DNA from: Pantoea sp. Cy-639
Lineage (GTDB): Bacteria; Pseudomonadota; Gammaproteobacteria; Pseudomonadales; Pseudomonadaceae
DNA: 64,000 nt
NCBI RefSeq assembly: GCF_011752525.1
Contig: NZ_VWXI01000008.1
Location: 62,001 to 126,000, forward strand
Direction: 5' to 3'
The notes below the pieces were generated by a model. It saw only the letters and a list, made by a program, of their open reading frames with translations. It ran no database searches and was not told where the DNA came from. Of the stretch, positions 63,126 through 64,000 are shown one piece after another (position 1 is the first letter of the stretch; each line of letters opens with the position of its first letter). The position numbers and the translations under genes were made by a program.

Positions 63126-64000
63126 GCGTTGTCCCGTGCGGCGGATTGCTCGGTGAACCAGCGGCTCAGGCGCTCGGCGATGCGCTCGCTGGCGTGACCG
63201 TCACCGAATGGCGTGTAGACCCGGGCCATGCGTGCATAGGCCGCAGGGTCGTCGAGCAACTGGCTGGTTTCATCGACGATCCTTGCGGTGTCGGTGCCGA
63301 CCAGCTTGACCGTACCGCCCTTGAGTACCGCCGGGCGCTCGGTGACCTTGCGCAGCACCAGCACCGGCTTGCCCAGGGCAGGGGCTTCTTCCTGCACACC
63401 GCCGGAATCGGTGAGGATCACATGGGCGCGGGCCATCAGCCAGACGAAATGCTGGTAGTCCTGGGGCGGCACCAGGTGGATGTTGTTGCGCCCGGAGAGC
63501 ACGCCGTAGACCGCCTGCTGTACTTGTGGGTTGAGGTGCACGGGGTAGACGAACTGCACGTCGGGGTAGCGCTCGCCCAATTGGGCCAGGGCCTTGCAGA
63601 TACGTTCGAAGCCATGGCCGAAATTCTCCCGGCGGTGGCCGGTGATCAGCACCATGCGCTGGTCGTCGCGCAGCACGCCGAGCGGCGAGTCGGCGGCTGG
63701 CTTCCATTGCTGCTCGGCGAGATGGTCGCGCATCCACAGCAAGGCATCGATCACGGTATTGCCAGTGACCGCGATGTGCTCGGGCGGCACACCTTCGTGG
63801 ATCAGGTTGGCGTCGGAGTCGCGGGTCGGGGTGAAGTGCAGGTCGGCGAGCACCCCGGTGAGGCGCCGGTTGGCTTCCTCGGGCCAAGGCTGCTGCAGGT
63901 TGCCGGTACGCAGGCCGGCCTCGACATGGCCGATGGGAATGCGCCGGTGGAACGCTGCCAGCGAGGCGATGAAGCTGGTGGTGGTGTCGCCGTGGACCAG
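63122..64000 (-). CDS. wecB: UDP-N-acetylglucosamine 2-epimerase, non-hydrolysing (5' end outside window)
   Basis: The frame is open from the window edge to the stop at 63122, giving 292 codons of a protein usually about 370 long. Visible family features are VHGDTTTSFIASLAAF, HVEAGLRTGN, PEEANRRLTGVLADLHFTPT, NLIHEGVPPEHIAVTGNTVI, LITGHRRENFG with the catalytic His-Arg-Arg-Glu, YPVHLNPQVQQAV, and ILTDSGGVQEEAPALGKPVL. It converts UDP-GlcNAc to UDP-ManNAc. Its stop overlaps nfrB (ATGA), so it most likely supplies ManNAc to that synthase; a role in O-antigen or common-antigen synthesis is possible too. Confidence 0.93.
   Translation of the reverse strand: MVHGDTTTSFIASLAAFHRRIPIGHVEAGLRTGNLQQPWPEEANRRLTGVLADLHFTPTRDSDANLIHEGVPPEHIAVTGNTVIDALLWMRDHLAEQQWKPAADSPLGVLRDDQRMVLITGHRRENFGHGFERICKALAQLGERYPDVQFVYPVHLNPQVQQAVYGVLSGRNNIHLVPPQDYQHFVWLMARAHVILTDSGGVQEEAPALGKPVLVLRKVTERPAVLKGGTVKLVGTDTARIVDETSQLLDDPAAYARMARVYTPFGDGHASERIAERLSRWFTEQSAARDNA

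Noticed and set aside
61056..63197. Long plus-strand frame opposite nfrB
   Set aside because: It is an antisense shadow. The minus strand shows intact glycosyltransferase and MshEN motifs.

Overview
The window is about 65% GC with tightly packed genes, GTG starts and REP elements of the putida type. It carries MexEF-OprN, a type II secretion set with a lipidated secretin, and an Nfr exopolysaccharide locus. Together these point to a fluorescent Pseudomonas, most likely of the P. putida group. This is inferred from gene content and style, not from a database match. I saw no rRNA, tRNA, CRISPR array, insertion sequence or prophage.

Layout. 1-9 kb: a LysE-type exporter (cut by the window edge) diverges from a GlxA/AraC-type regulator with a direct-repeat operator candidate. 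Then come a CAP-domain secreted protein, an AEC carrier with a LysR regulator, a quaternary-amine type ABC permease plus binding protein with no ATPase gene, and a subtilisin-like protease with an unrecognised N-terminal half. 9-14 kb: a chemoreceptor, an NhaC/YuiF-type antiporter and an orphan FecR. 14-21 kb: the efflux operon mexE-mexF-oprN and a divergent MFS carrier. 21-45 kb: two giant DUF6543/leucine-rich-repeat proteins flank a type II secretion cluster (gspI divergent; gspG-K-L-M-D-E-F overlapping). Between them also lie a LuxR regulator, a histidinol-phosphatase-like enzyme, a small lipoprotein, a pirin and a UvrD-family helicase. The larger giant protein ends in a NEL-type E3 ubiquitin ligase domain with a visible C-x-D motif. 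The smaller one stops just before the position of that catalytic cysteine. 45-49 kb: an alpha/beta hydrolase lacking the nucleophile serine, two VOC proteins, an IclR/SDR pair and mobA. 49-56 kb: a second RND pump (fusion protein plus permease) diverges from an OmpR/RstA-RstB type two-component system, with a 10-bp tandem repeat between them.

56-64 kb is the most interesting region. Five same-strand genes read wecB - nfrB - nfrA - DUF4434-like protein - diguanylate cyclase, the first four joined by 4-bp overlaps or an equivalent TGATG. In E. coli, NfrA/NfrB with WecB make and export a ManNAc-based surface glycan that is switched on by c-di-GMP and used as the phage N4 receptor. Here the C-terminal region of NfrB has one full MshEN c-di-GMP motif flanked by two related copies. 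The sugar-supplying epimerase, the synthase, the exporter and a membrane diguanylate cyclase lacking the inhibitory site sit together, suggesting a self-contained c-di-GMP-gated exopolysaccharide module and probable phage receptor.
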